In this document: in pieces, positions 23,762-36,000 of the stretch
Position numbering within the stretch: the stretch's first letter is position 1
How the letters are laid out: each line of letters starts with the position of its first letter
NCBI GenBank assembly: GCA_963922205.1
Contig: CAWUHX010000018.1
Span: 744,001 to 808,000 of the forward strand
Direction of reading: 5' to 3'
Length of the DNA stretch: 64,000 bases
Origin: Romanomermis culicivorax
Taxonomy: Eukaryota; Nematoda; Enoplea; Mermithida; Mermithidae
Made by a program: the position numbers and the translations under genes
Notes under the pieces: model-generated
Seen by the model: only the letters and a program-made list of their open reading frames with translations
Told to the model about the DNA's origin: nothing
Database searches by the model: none

Positions 23762-26700
23762 CTACAATTGTAGATTATAATGTAGATTTTAAATTATTTA
23801 TGTAATGGAATGCATATGTAACTTGTGTTCATTTTGTGTGTCATAAGAATAGTAAATTGAGGATATTATCCTTCGATACATATTACTGTTTTATCAATTT
23901 TTTATACAATTTTTTGATCTTTTCGTCGCTTTTTCAGTTTCTTTTTCCTTATATACTTCCGTATTTCCCGTCAAGGCTTCAGATTTAGGCCCGAATTACT
24001 TCATATATAGAATAGAGAATAATGGACCAAGTGCGATGCGATTTTAAAATCTTGACCAGGATGCAAATTTCTGTTAGACATTCGAAGTTTTAATGGTGTA
24101 GTGTTAACTTATAAAGACCTTTTTCACGTTTTCCTGAAGCATATCTTTAACTCCGGCACTCAACTTTAAAAAAATATCTCAAATCAACAAAACAAAACAA
24201 TTCAACAAAACTTATTATCTTCTCTTCATCCCCTATTCGTTCTCTACCTTCTCTACTTCCTGAGGGACCCGACAAAAGAACGGAAATTGGATTATTTCCC
24301 GACTTTATTTTGGGTGAAGAATAGTTCTTTTTGCCATTTTTTTGAGAAATATCAAAAATAAAATTTTCTATGAAAAACTATTCCCGTTTCAAAATAATTT
24401 CCCTTCTTTTGAAACACCCTTCGTAAAAAACAACGCCGCCCTCCTCAAGCAAACGCTGACCTCAGAAATCCACTGATAATAGATTCATGTATACATATGA
24501 ACATAGGAGATAGTGCAATGCTTTTGCAGTCTAAAGAATTTTTATCCTCTGATCTGCCGCCCATTTTTTTCCAAGACGGGATCTTGATTTTTTTCAAGAT
24601 GCCATGCCATGCGATGCGCATGAAAAGAAAGTCGAACGTCGAAAAACTCTTTCATCTAATTTTTTTGCGATGAGTCTTGATCGCAAAAAAGAATGCCGTG
24701 CATCATATTCGAAAGTAACGATTTTTTTTCAAATAGCCTCATCACTTGAAACGAATGAACGAAATTTATAGATCCGAAGTATAAAGGCCATCTCAAAGAT
24801 ACGATTCCTATTTGTTTCACACAAATGGACCGGCATGGCCGGAGAAGTGCGGCCCGACCCATCAATGGGCTGAGAAAAAAGTTCAGCCCACCTCATAAAA
24901 GTCATCTCCCAAAACTAAAAATATTACATGATTCAAAATCCATAAAATGAAAAAACACATTATATAATCATAGCCAGTCAAAATTATTCCGTAAAAATAT
25001 CAAATCATCAAGTTTCCCAGGATTCTTTGGTGTAAATCTGTGACAATATGTCTGTCTGTGGTACTGCATTCGCTAGCAGTAGTTGAAGCTGGAATCGATA
25101 AAATTCTTGGTAAGAATCACCATTTTATGAAATTTATTTGATTCCTTTTCTGCTAAATGATCTAATCCAAAATATTATCAATTTCGAATTTTCGATAGGC
25201 AAGGAATATTAGCACTGTTTATTCAGCAGTTGAGTACTTCTTGAACATCAGCTTTCACAGCAGTTTTGCTAATAAGATGTCGAACAAACTGATAAGTTTG
25301 TGCTCATGTTCATGAATAGCATGAATAATTTTTTATATTCTGGCTACAATAGCAATGCTGCTTTATGAAAGTTGGTAACTTTGAATGCAGAAAATTGAAC
25401 ATTGTTTTGGAGTGATTGCAATAGTTATAAACTCTGCACAGAAGGATAGCCCCTATAACTGTCGATCATTGAATGAAAACATAACAGAATTAAAAGCAGT
25501 AATAGCGTTTTTATTGCTCCAGTTGCATCCAAAAGGAGACAAGAAAGTAACGTTCCTTCAAGCAAATTTTTTCAAATGATTTTGATGATGAGCTGTAAAT
25601 TTGAAACCCTGGTTCATCATCATTCAAAGTACTACTATTGACGACGGATGAAGAAATGTATGAAAAGTTGCAACACATCTAAAAACAAGGAATCTTCCTT
25701 TTGACATTTAAAAATGCACACAAGTGAAAAAATCATTAAATTGAGCTATTCATTTAAAGAGGAAAACTTCTGTGTCTAAAACAGATATCGAATAGAATAG
25801 CACACCAAATTTAAAATTTGAGAAACATCAATGATAATGTATAAATATTTTATGTAGCTTGGAAGTCTGCTAAATCGATAAACACAGTCTTCCTTGGGTA
25901 GAAAAAGCAACAAATTCAGGAAACGGATTGCACTGAAAATTCAGATTGGAAGCACTCTTTGAGTGTCTTATCACGGGCGTAATGCAGGGCAGATGATCAA
26001 AGCGAATCAAAATTTAATCCAGTAACATGACATACAGCAGATATGCATCTGACTAGAAATAAATTTTTAACGTGTCCACTTACTTATCTTTCATGGGCTT
26101 TACGAGCCTGCACCCCCAGGCCCTGCCCGGCCCACTAATTCCTCTCCCCGGCCCGCTCATGGGCTGGACCGGGCTGGGCCTGGCTGTGGGCTGCCCCTGC
26201 AGGATCCCACTCACAGTCTTCTCGATTACTTTTTGTTGCTGAACCAATCCCAATAATTGACATAGGCATCAAACGGGCAAAATTGTGTATATCTTCTTTT
26301 TGGATTTCATCTTTATAATGAATGCACACAACTCACAATTTCAAGTTATAGGTTTTATCTATTGGCCCATGCAGCACAGCGTGCAACAGTCATTTTTCTT
26401 TTATAAATATGTCGATAAATTATTTTCTGCAAACCATAGAATATCAGTAAATTAGATCTTAAAGTTTTTTAATCCTGGGGTCTCTCGATCCTGAAAAATG
26501 TTTTTTTTTCAAAATCGCAAAAACCGTGTTGATATCTTCTGTGTTTTATTCTTTTTCACCCAAATCTTTTATTCGCGTTTTCGTTTTATCGCTTTTTTAT
26601 AATGTTGTAGTTGATGGAGCTGAAGTTAATTCTCTAGCTTAGTCTTAAATTTTGCTCATTCAGTTAGTTTGGCACATTCAATGCAATTTTCGCATCAACC

Positions 26701-27046
26701 GTATCGTGTACGTTGGAGCTCTCTTGAAGTGTGCCACACGTTTATGAACTTTTAATTTTTTCTTTTCGTTATAGAGAACACGTACTAAATTAGATAACAT
26801 GTTTCCATGGCATTTTTCAATGCAAGATTTATGTTCGCCTTTTTTTGGCTTCTCCGATCGATGCGATATATCGTTGCATAAAGAGTCTATGCAAAGTATA
26901 GCGGTGAAATAACTCATATGATATCCTGATCTCGGCATCATGTTGTTTTGATTCTATTTCGCGGCTTTAGTCTTTATTCTTGTTGTAGATGATTCTCTTG
27001 AAGATCGAGAAATTAAGAATTACACTTTGAACATTGTATCGAAATA
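23762..27046. other. Intergenic; GC-rich hAT-like end near 26199
   Basis: No gene recognised. GC-rich blocks stand out at 24825-24895 (GGCCCGACCC) and 26100-26199 (GGCCCGGCCC, GGGCTGGACCGGGC). Read on the minus strand, the second begins CAGGGGCAGCCCA, a typical hAT-type terminus, so a hAT-like non-autonomous element may end at about 26199. A clean matching left end and duplication were not found. The 64-codon frame at 25385-25579 has no recognisable motif. Confidence 0.4.
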
Positions 27047-30000
27047 ATGGCGCCGCATAGTGTCAAATCCGTATGGCTTTTATGGGGTATAGTGTAAGTA
27101 AATTCTAAGGGTTAATTTTGTTTTCTTTGAAACTTCTATTTTTGTATTTTTCTTGTGTTTGTTGATTTTTACATATTGATTTATTTATACCCTTGTTTTT
27201 TCGTGGACTTATTTTTATTCTACTTTTTTCCTTCGTCTATACTTTCTCTCTTGTACATTTTTTGCGTTGTTATTTTTCCCTTCCTGTGCTGTGTATATTT
27301 GTTCCTTTTTTGTTCTAAGTTTTCTGTTTTTCAATTTGTTACTCTAGCTTTTTATTTATTTTTTCAGTTTTCTACTTTATTTTCTTGCCCTTCCTTTCCG
27401 CCATATCTGTATTTTCACTTACTTTTTCTATCAGTAGAGGCCCGTGACATAACTTTTCCATGGTGAAGCTATGTCTTAAGACGTAGCAATTTCTTAAGAC
27501 ACTGTTCTGAAAATGGAAATCAGAACACATGAAATTATCGATTTTCTGTCAAGTAAAATAAATAATTCTTTATGAGCAGTACTCTAGATATTGTAGAAAT
27601 GAGGTATTTAAAGGGCATTTATACCGAAACTGAAAAACTGGACGGAAGTTGCACTGTCTCCGGGTTCATACGTACTATATGATCAAGGTCAAAATTTAAA
27701 GTCGAAATTTAATAAATATGAAAGTCGAAATTGTATTCTGATCAATCGAGAATTGTGGCATCTTATCTCTCTGTTGAATGTTTCGTTTATAACCGTCAAG
27801 CATCACAACTGTTGTGATTCCCATCGGTAATATATAGCATAAAACTATGCACAATAACAGTTAAAGCATATTTGCGCAATTGATTCTTTTTGGACAGGTT
27901 AGAATAGGGAGAATAGGATATTCAAGTTATGCATGGACAGATTTGGTAAAAAATTGAATAATCACAATGAATAATGCAGTGAACATTTTGAGGCACGTTT
28001 TTCACTCTAAAGGCCCTGCTATACTTCGACGGCTGCTACCGGTTGCAAATTTTTGCTGCTATACTTCATCCGGTGCCGGCCGTGAGATACCTACTGCAAA
28101 CTTACGAAGAAATGATAAAACACCAAGATGCATTTTTCGCACCATAATTCATATGTTATAACATACGCGACGGCTAGTGACGGTTCAGAAATTTCGATTG
28201 AATCGAAATTGACAACCGGCGCCGGCCGTCATCAAAAAGAGCAGCTCGAAACCGGCGCCGGCCGGTGCCGGTTATGAGCTGCTATACTTCTAAAGGTGCG
28301 TTTATACTTTGACGGATATCCGTCGCGGATCCGTGACGGATCTCCGAAACCAATCAAAATAGTCACATGATTCCGTCAAAGTAAGAACGCAAAAAATTTT
28401 CCCGGATCCTTCACGGTTCCGTGACGGAAAGCATATCCCGGATATTTAGAAAATTTTCTAAACATCCGTCATTTTTCGTCCGTGACGGACAGTTGTCTGG
28501 TCAGTTTTCTTGCGTTTTTGAACTGATATCTGCCCCAAATTCGATTGAAACTTGTTCTAAAAGCCTCAATATGTTGTTTAAATGTCTGTTTAGTGATGTT
28601 CACCAGGAAAACTCAGCTAGAAGTGGTCGTACATGATGGACAGTTTACCTAGTCGGTTTTGTTCTGTTTTTAAACTGACATCTGCCCAGTGTTGCCAGAT
28701 GCGGCTATTCCCCGCCATTTGCGCCGTTTTCAGATTCCGCTGGCGGTTTTTACGGCGGTTTGACTATTTGGTGGTTTTTGCCGTGTTTTTTGGGGTTTTG
28801 CCGTGGTGCTTATAGTGCTTATAGCTTTTAATTATCAACATATTGTAGATAAATGTTTGATCCTGTGTTGTTTTTTGGAAATTTTAATGAAAAGAAAAAT
28901 TTTTCTCCATTATTTTCCCAAAATTTTTTTGCGATCATTAAAAACATTTTGACATTTGAATGATTAGAACATTTTGAGTCGAAGTAGAAATTCTTGCTGG
29001 TTGGAGAATCGAAGTTTTTGTTTGCTTTCCTCCAGTTTTATAATTGTAGTGTCCCCCGACTGAAAATTTATTGTATTCATTGAAAAATTAAACCTTCTGC
29101 CTTGGAAATAAAAGTTGACAAGATTCATTTTCCAGCAATCTGGGATATCAAAATCCCAGAAAAATTTTCGATGCTGCGCGCCGAACAAGTTACTCATATC
29201 AACGTTTTCATCTGCTCTTCAAAACTCAGAAAATTGGGTTCTAAAAGCCTAAAACCGACGCGATTTCAATGAAATACAGGAAAATAGCGTTTGATGGTTT
29301 TTCCGATTAAATCAAGCTAATTTATTGATTTTAGAGTGAGCAACCAAAAATCCAATCTGAGCAACCAAAATTTTTCCCGAAGTTGCACATTGCAACCTGG
29401 CCTGTGCAAAAAACCCCTGAGTGGAACGGCGGCTAAAAAAAGAAAATTTAAAAAAATAATTAAAAATCAATAACAATATCCATTTCAAATGATTATACGG
29501 AGAAGTCACGTGATCCGTCAAGTAAACGGAAGGTCTAAACATCCGTTAAAAAGAGGCGTGGTTAGATGATGAATGATGATTGGCTAGTTGGGTATCGGAT
29601 ATCCGTCACGGATCCGTGACGGATATCCGTCAAAGTATAAACGCACCTTAACAGCGCCGGCCGGCGAAGTATAGCAGGGCCTTAACACCGTAACTGCTGT
29701 ATCCGTTACTTGACTTTTGGCGTTTTAGATATGGCCTTCGCTTTCAATTTTCTGCCTCAGCTTCGGACAACAATGACTTGAGTCGCGTAATCTCGGACTT
29801 TGTGGTCGCCTCTTTAAAAACGCCTCAACTCCTGGACGGCTTCTATTTCGAGAACAAAATATTTTCGCCAATTTCCATGATCCTATGTTTGAGTATGGTG
29901 TATTCCGGATCTACCGGCGATACAAAATCCGAAATGACCACGATCGTCTACAAAAATTTGAGAAACGAAGAAAATTTTTATCAATATATTCAAAGATTTT

Positions 30001-33000
30001 TGTCAAAAATGGACGAAACAGACGGCGCAAATTTTACTTTAGATTTATTGAATTCGATTCTAGTCCAACAAAATGTTAACGTTTCAGTGGCATTCTCGGA
30101 AAAACTGACCAAAAATTTTCGGACGCAAATTTACGGAGTAAATTTCGCTGACGAACGAGCCCGTTCAAACATTAATCGGTACGTGGATGAGGCGACCAAA
30201 GGTAAAATCGGCGGCGATTTTTTGGGGCCCGGATCGGTGAATGGAGCCACTAGGCTGCTGTTAATCAATACAATTTATTTCAAAGGCGATTGGTTGAACA
30301 CGTTCAAAGATTCGAAAAGTTCCGAAATGGATTTTAAAATTCACCCTTCAGCTCCGACCAAGACCAATGCAGGAGTTTATCCCAAAGTGATCATGATGCA
30401 GCAAATGGCGTCAAATTTTTGGTATTTTAATGAACCGGAACGTAAAGTTAAAGTTTTGGGAATGCCGTATTTGGATCAAAATTTGGTGTTCTACATCTTT
30501 TTGCCTGACGAAACGTCCGATTTGGTGCAATTCGAATCGTCCTTGGACAGTACGACTTTGACAAGTTTGATCAATCAATCGATCAAAAGAAGAGTAGAAG
30601 TAAGAGTCTATTCCCAAGTGAGCGATTACCAAGTGAGCGATTACCAAGTGAGCGATTCCCAAGTGAGTGATTCCCAAGTGAGCGATTCTCAAGTGAGTGA
30701 TTCCCAAGTGAGCGATTCGCAAGTGAGCGAATTCCCAATTGAGCGATTCCCAAGTGAGCGAATTCCCAATTGAGCGATTCCCATGTGAGCTATTCCCAAG
30801 TGAGTGAATTCCCATGTGAGCGATTCCCAGTTGAGCGAAATCCCAAGTGAGCGAATTCCCAATTGGGCGATTCTGAACGAGCGATCGAGAATGTAATAAC
30901 ACTTTCTTCATATTTTCCTTCTTTAGCTAACATTTTTCTTTGTATGTATTTCTTTTTCTTCCGTTTTCTGTGTGTATTGTTAATGTTTTCGTTTATGTAT
31001 GCTTTAATGTTTTTATTTTATGTCTCTGCTTTCTTTCCTTTTCGTTTTTCTTGTCATCTACTTTTTTCTTTTTTGCTCATGAAACAACACATTACAAGTT
31101 GTCATTTTAAATAACCGTCTCCTGTATAATTCTGGCACAGTTCGACATGCTTGAATTTTTCATCATTGTAAGTGTGAAAATCTTCCTAAAAACATAAACA
31201 AAAGAATGCTGAAACAAACAAAACATCAAGAGAAAGGAAACGTCAACAAAAATGAAGACATTAAGAATAAGTGAAAATAGGTGGGAAAGCATTAAAAACG
31301 AAAGAAGACATGAAGGCAGTGACAAGAAAGAAGAAGCAACATAGAGAAAGCAGCAAGGAAGAAAGAAAAAAATGTGAAAAAAGAACAAAAAAGAAAAAAT
31401 TAGGAGAGATTGAGAGCAAAAAACTAAGATGAAAAATAACGAAGGAAAATCACAAAGAATAAAATGATGTAGAAAATAGAGCGTGTCGAATTGTATCAGA
31501 ACTATACGGGAGGCTGTGCTTATTAAAAATAAGAACTTGTAATTTGTTGTTTCATGAGCAAAAAAGGAAAAAGTAGATGAAAAGAAAAGCGAAAATAAAA
31601 GAAAACGGAGACAAAAATGAAAACGTAAAAACATACATAAACGAGAACATTAACAATACATAAATAACAAAGAACAAAATACATACAAAGAAACATATAA
31701 GGTAAAGAAGTAAAATATGAAGAAAGTGTTACTACATTGTCGATCGCTCGTTTGGAATCACCCGATTGGGAATTCGCTCACTTGGGAATTCACTCAATTA
31801 GGAATCGCTCACATGGGAATCACACTCTTGGGAATTCGCTCAATTGGGAATTGGTCACGTGAGAATCGCTCACTTGAGAATCGCTTACTTGGGAATTCCC
31901 TCACTTGGGAATTCGCTCAATTGGAAGTCGTCCACATGGGAATCGCTCACTTGGGAATTTGCTCAATTAGGAATCGCTCAATTGGGAATTCGCTCACTTG
32001 GGAATCGATCACTTGGGAATCGCTCACATGGGATTACCCAGAAATAAGTACAGCAATTGCAGTCTTTGGTTCGGTATTTTTTGGAGGCGAAAAATAGCCG
32101 ACGCTTTCAAGGCTATTTTGCACCTGAATTGCTGACGTTAGACATAACCTACATATTTTATGTTAACTCTCCAGGGCGAGTTATTTTTCAGAACAATTGA
32201 ATAATTCAGACATGTCTCAACGAAGTCCTGGCCGCTGTCAGTCGGCTTTTTTGGCTGAATTTTGTGATTTTGACTTATCAATTGTGTCTCATTTTTTGCT
32301 GACTCGATAAGTAAATATCTTATTCAGTAATAGATTTTCCAGTTTTAATTTTATTTAATTTTTTTAGAATAGTTCCGGATTTTAGGCATTTAATTTTAAG
32401 ATTTTTAATATTCGTCAAAACAAAGCTTTAAAAAAATCAGCATAACGACTTTGGTTCAAAAACTTTACAGGATGCCTGAAAAGTTCTGATTCTGCTCTAA
32501 CTTCAACAAATATCGAATTTGACTGGATATGGATGAAATTTCTTTTGTTCTACTCTGATAACATATTTCTACAAGAATTATGGTCTGCCTGATGTGAGTT
32601 ACAGATGAATTATAAAGTTAGTCTGACATCAGCAAGATGCAAAATATTGTAATTTTAGGAATTTTGAGGAATCACAGAAATTCATGAGTACCCCGAATTT
32701 ATGAGTATTCGTGCAGTATCCAGAAGAGCTCCACAAAAAATAACTACTTTATTGCTGATAATTTGATATCTTCCTTAGGTAACAGTACCAAAATTCAAAT
32801 TGAAATCAAAGATCGATTTAAAAAATTTGTTGATTAAATTGGGCGTCAAAAAATTATTCGATCCTCGATCGGCCGATTTGTCGCCTATCGACGGAACGCG
32901 AACTTTGTACGCGTCCGATGCCCAACATTCGGCTTCTATAGAAGTATGAGAAACATATGAAAAAGAATGCGATAGGAAGAAGTCATCCGTTCACAAGGAT

Positions 33001-36000
33001 GGTTTCCGAGCCTGATTCGTATGTCCTTGGAATTTCAATTCCAAAGTTCCGAGTTTGCAAAAAAAGACTCTGAATTTCTAAGTTTCAGTTCGAATGCTCA
33101 GTAAAATTTCTAAATCGTTTTTTTCTTCGACTTGGAAAATGACAAAATTATTTTCCTAATCTCCAAGTCTTTTTTCCAAATTCCCAAGTATGCTCTTTCC
33201 AAGGACTTCGAATTTCCAAGTCGAAAAATGTCGAGTTGTACAAATCCTGCTGGCATTTAATTCATCCTCTTGTGTCGCAATTAATGTAAAAAGTGACACA
33301 AAGCTTCGTATTAGAAGAGCGCAAGAATGAGTACAAATATTCAATTACGAATAGAACATCCGGCTCAAATGAAGTATGATATTTGATATGAAGTTCATGA
33401 TTATCCCATAATTACCCGAAGAATATTCATGTTTTTATACTCTGAGATGATTGTGTATCGGTATACCGAGTGCATCGGTATTCCGGATATATCGGTATCC
33501 CGTAGGTATCAGTATTCGGAATGCTATCCCGAACAGCGTTACAATGAAAACAAAACCTCTCTGTACATGGAACGTATCAATACCCTAATTGTATCGATAT
33601 CTCGTACGTATCGTTATCTTGAATAATGCTATATAATGAGAAAAAAATCTGACAGTTTACACTGCAAATAAGCCTTAAGGCCTGCTATGCCGCCGACCGG
33701 CAGTGATATCACCACTGGCCGGCAGTGATAGAAGTATAGCAGCTCAAAACCGGTGTCGGCCGGCTCCGGGAGGCACTAGAATCTCCTGGCGCCAACCGAC
33801 AAAGTATAGCAGGGCGAAGTAAAGTAAAAAGTAAGAAGCGGCGAAATAACAGCAGTTATTAATAAGTAAAATGATCATGAATCCCCAGTTATTTTGAAAA
33901 AATTTTAGAGCAAAAAAATTGACTAGAATCTCCTCACAATTTTTTGGGTCGTTCGGGCAAGATGAGAGTTGACAACATATAGACAAAAATATGTATTCGG
34001 ATAACGAGAATTAATCAATGAGATAGAATGAAAAATAAATTGTATTTGTTCGGAACACCGAGAATTACTCATCATTTGGGACAACGATACATTCGTGATA
34101 TGGATACTTGGTACTAGTATACTCTCCCGCACCAAAGAGCCAACATTGCCGTTTCTGCCGACCTTTTGGTCGATTTAAGCCGTAGTTCCATTCTGCATGT
34201 TGTATTCCTTTTTGTTGCCAATTTTCTTCCTCATTGGCATTTTTTCTTAGTTCAAATCAATTTACAAGATTAGTATGATACAAAATAACAAATGCGAAAA
34301 AATCCCGATGCAAAAAATGAGCAAAAGTTTGGCCAAAATTTGGAAAGTTTTATAGTAGCTTTTGTACTTTTTATTTCAAGACGAGATTTTTAGAAGGCCA
34401 ACAGCACCAAAAGATTTAAATAAATTTTTGGAGTTTTTGCATTTTTTAGGACCTTGTATATTGTATTTTGTATTGTTTTTGGATTTTGTATTTTTTATTA
34501 AATTAAACGAAAAATTGTGTGAAAACAATTTTTCTTTAAACATGGCGCGGCTTGTTACTGCTCTTGGCTACCCTCTCCATAACCTCTTCAAGACCTTCTC
34601 AAATATCCATGGTTGCCTCCTCCTTGGCTTTGGCTGCGGATCTGGCCACCATTTTGACCTTGATTTCGACCCGCTTGGATCCATTGCGATATACCAATAG
34701 TTTCGAAATTCGGATTATTATCAAAATTCATAATTCAAAATTCAAAAAATTCATAATAGGATCGAAATTCGGGTTAATTGATAATGGAATTCAAGCTTAT
34801 TAAAAGTGGAAAGTATCAACAATCAAAATAGATTCCATTTATTCCAGAAGTATGTTTGGCTGTCCATTCACCTTGAAATGCCAGCTAGGTTCAATTTGAC
34901 ACACGAGTTTTACGGAGTAAACATCTTTAAACAATAGAAAAAATGGCTCTAGGACAATTCGCCCCCAGCAATTCGTCCCCCACAATTCGCCCCCGTAATT
35001 TGCCCCCATTGCAGTTCGCCCCCCCCCCCCCAGTAATTCGTCCCTGGTACTTTTATCTTACTTAGGTTTTAGATTTAAAAGCAACTCCATGCTATGTTAT
35101 GTAACACATTTCCAGACATTTTTCCCATTAGGTAACCATATTTTATGTGAAGCATAAAGAAGATGAAAAGATGATTTATCACTTCGCCCTGTCTCCTATG
35201 TTTTCCTTTCTATTCTTTTTTTGCATTCTCTTTTATTTTATTTTCTGGTTTTATACCTTTTTTTCTTTTCCAGCTTCATTTCTTGTAACTTATTATCGGA
35301 ATCTACGTAGAGCAGTTAAGAGTAATTGCAAAGTATGACAATTATTCTACCTGTGGCTCTATCATGTTCTTTACTATCTTTTTAATGACAACTTTGCAAT
35401 GTATCAAATGCAAAAAAGAAATAAAAACATTAAACCGAAGAAAAATATAAAGGAAAAAACGAAAATGAGTAAAAAATGAATCAAAAACAATATAATGTAA
35501 GAAAGTTAACAAGAAAAAAGAAAGAGAAGTAGAGAAATGCAAGAAAGAAAACTACACAAAAAAAGAACAAAAAACCGAAAAAACAGATGCATATCAAAGA
35601 ACATAAATGGCTCGCAATCCTGTGTTTATGATATCTGTGCTACACAGACAAAATTTGGCATGGTCACTGAGAATTGAGACACCATCATTACAAACTTTAA
35701 AAAATATGAATTTGTTAATTGCCAGTGTTGACATTTTTCACACATTTTTGGTCGAAATTGATCATTTTCAGCCACTTAAAATTTAGCTGCAAGCCTTCAT
35801 TTTGAACTCGAAATCACACATTTTGTTTCAAGTCGAAAACACAACCGGTGACTTCAATTCCAGGAAATTACTGCTCAAACGCCTGTATTGCTGACTGTAC
35901 TAGTAAAAAATGCTTATATTGTCTTGGTACTATATGCACGAGTAAAAAAATTTTATATCCAGTGAAAATTCAAAAAAGATATGTTTATGGACTTTTATTT

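Noticed and set aside
24826-26199. GC-rich blocks as the two ends of a single hAT element
   Set aside because: Only the right block has a hAT-like end; the left block lacks a matching terminus and no 8-bp duplication was found.
27155-27466. 103-codon Phe/Leu-rich frame that could be a membrane protein
   Set aside because: T-rich low-complexity tract inside serpin intron 1.
28680-29410. Possible third nested element with CAGTGTTGCCAGATG and TTGCAACCTGG ends in MITE B
   Set aside because: The inverted match is poor and no duplication is visible.
30613-30870. Array of regular 15-base repeats, CRISPR-like at first sight
   Set aside because: Units are directly adjacent with no unique spacers, and an inverted partner array exists; the context is a eukaryotic intron.
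31107-31634. 175-codon hydrophobic frame in the FB-A loop, also open in copy 2 (36805-37182)
   Set aside because: Both are Phe/Leu/Ser-rich products of T-rich DNA with no motif. The similarity reflects shared loop sequence; purifying selection cannot be judged from two copies.
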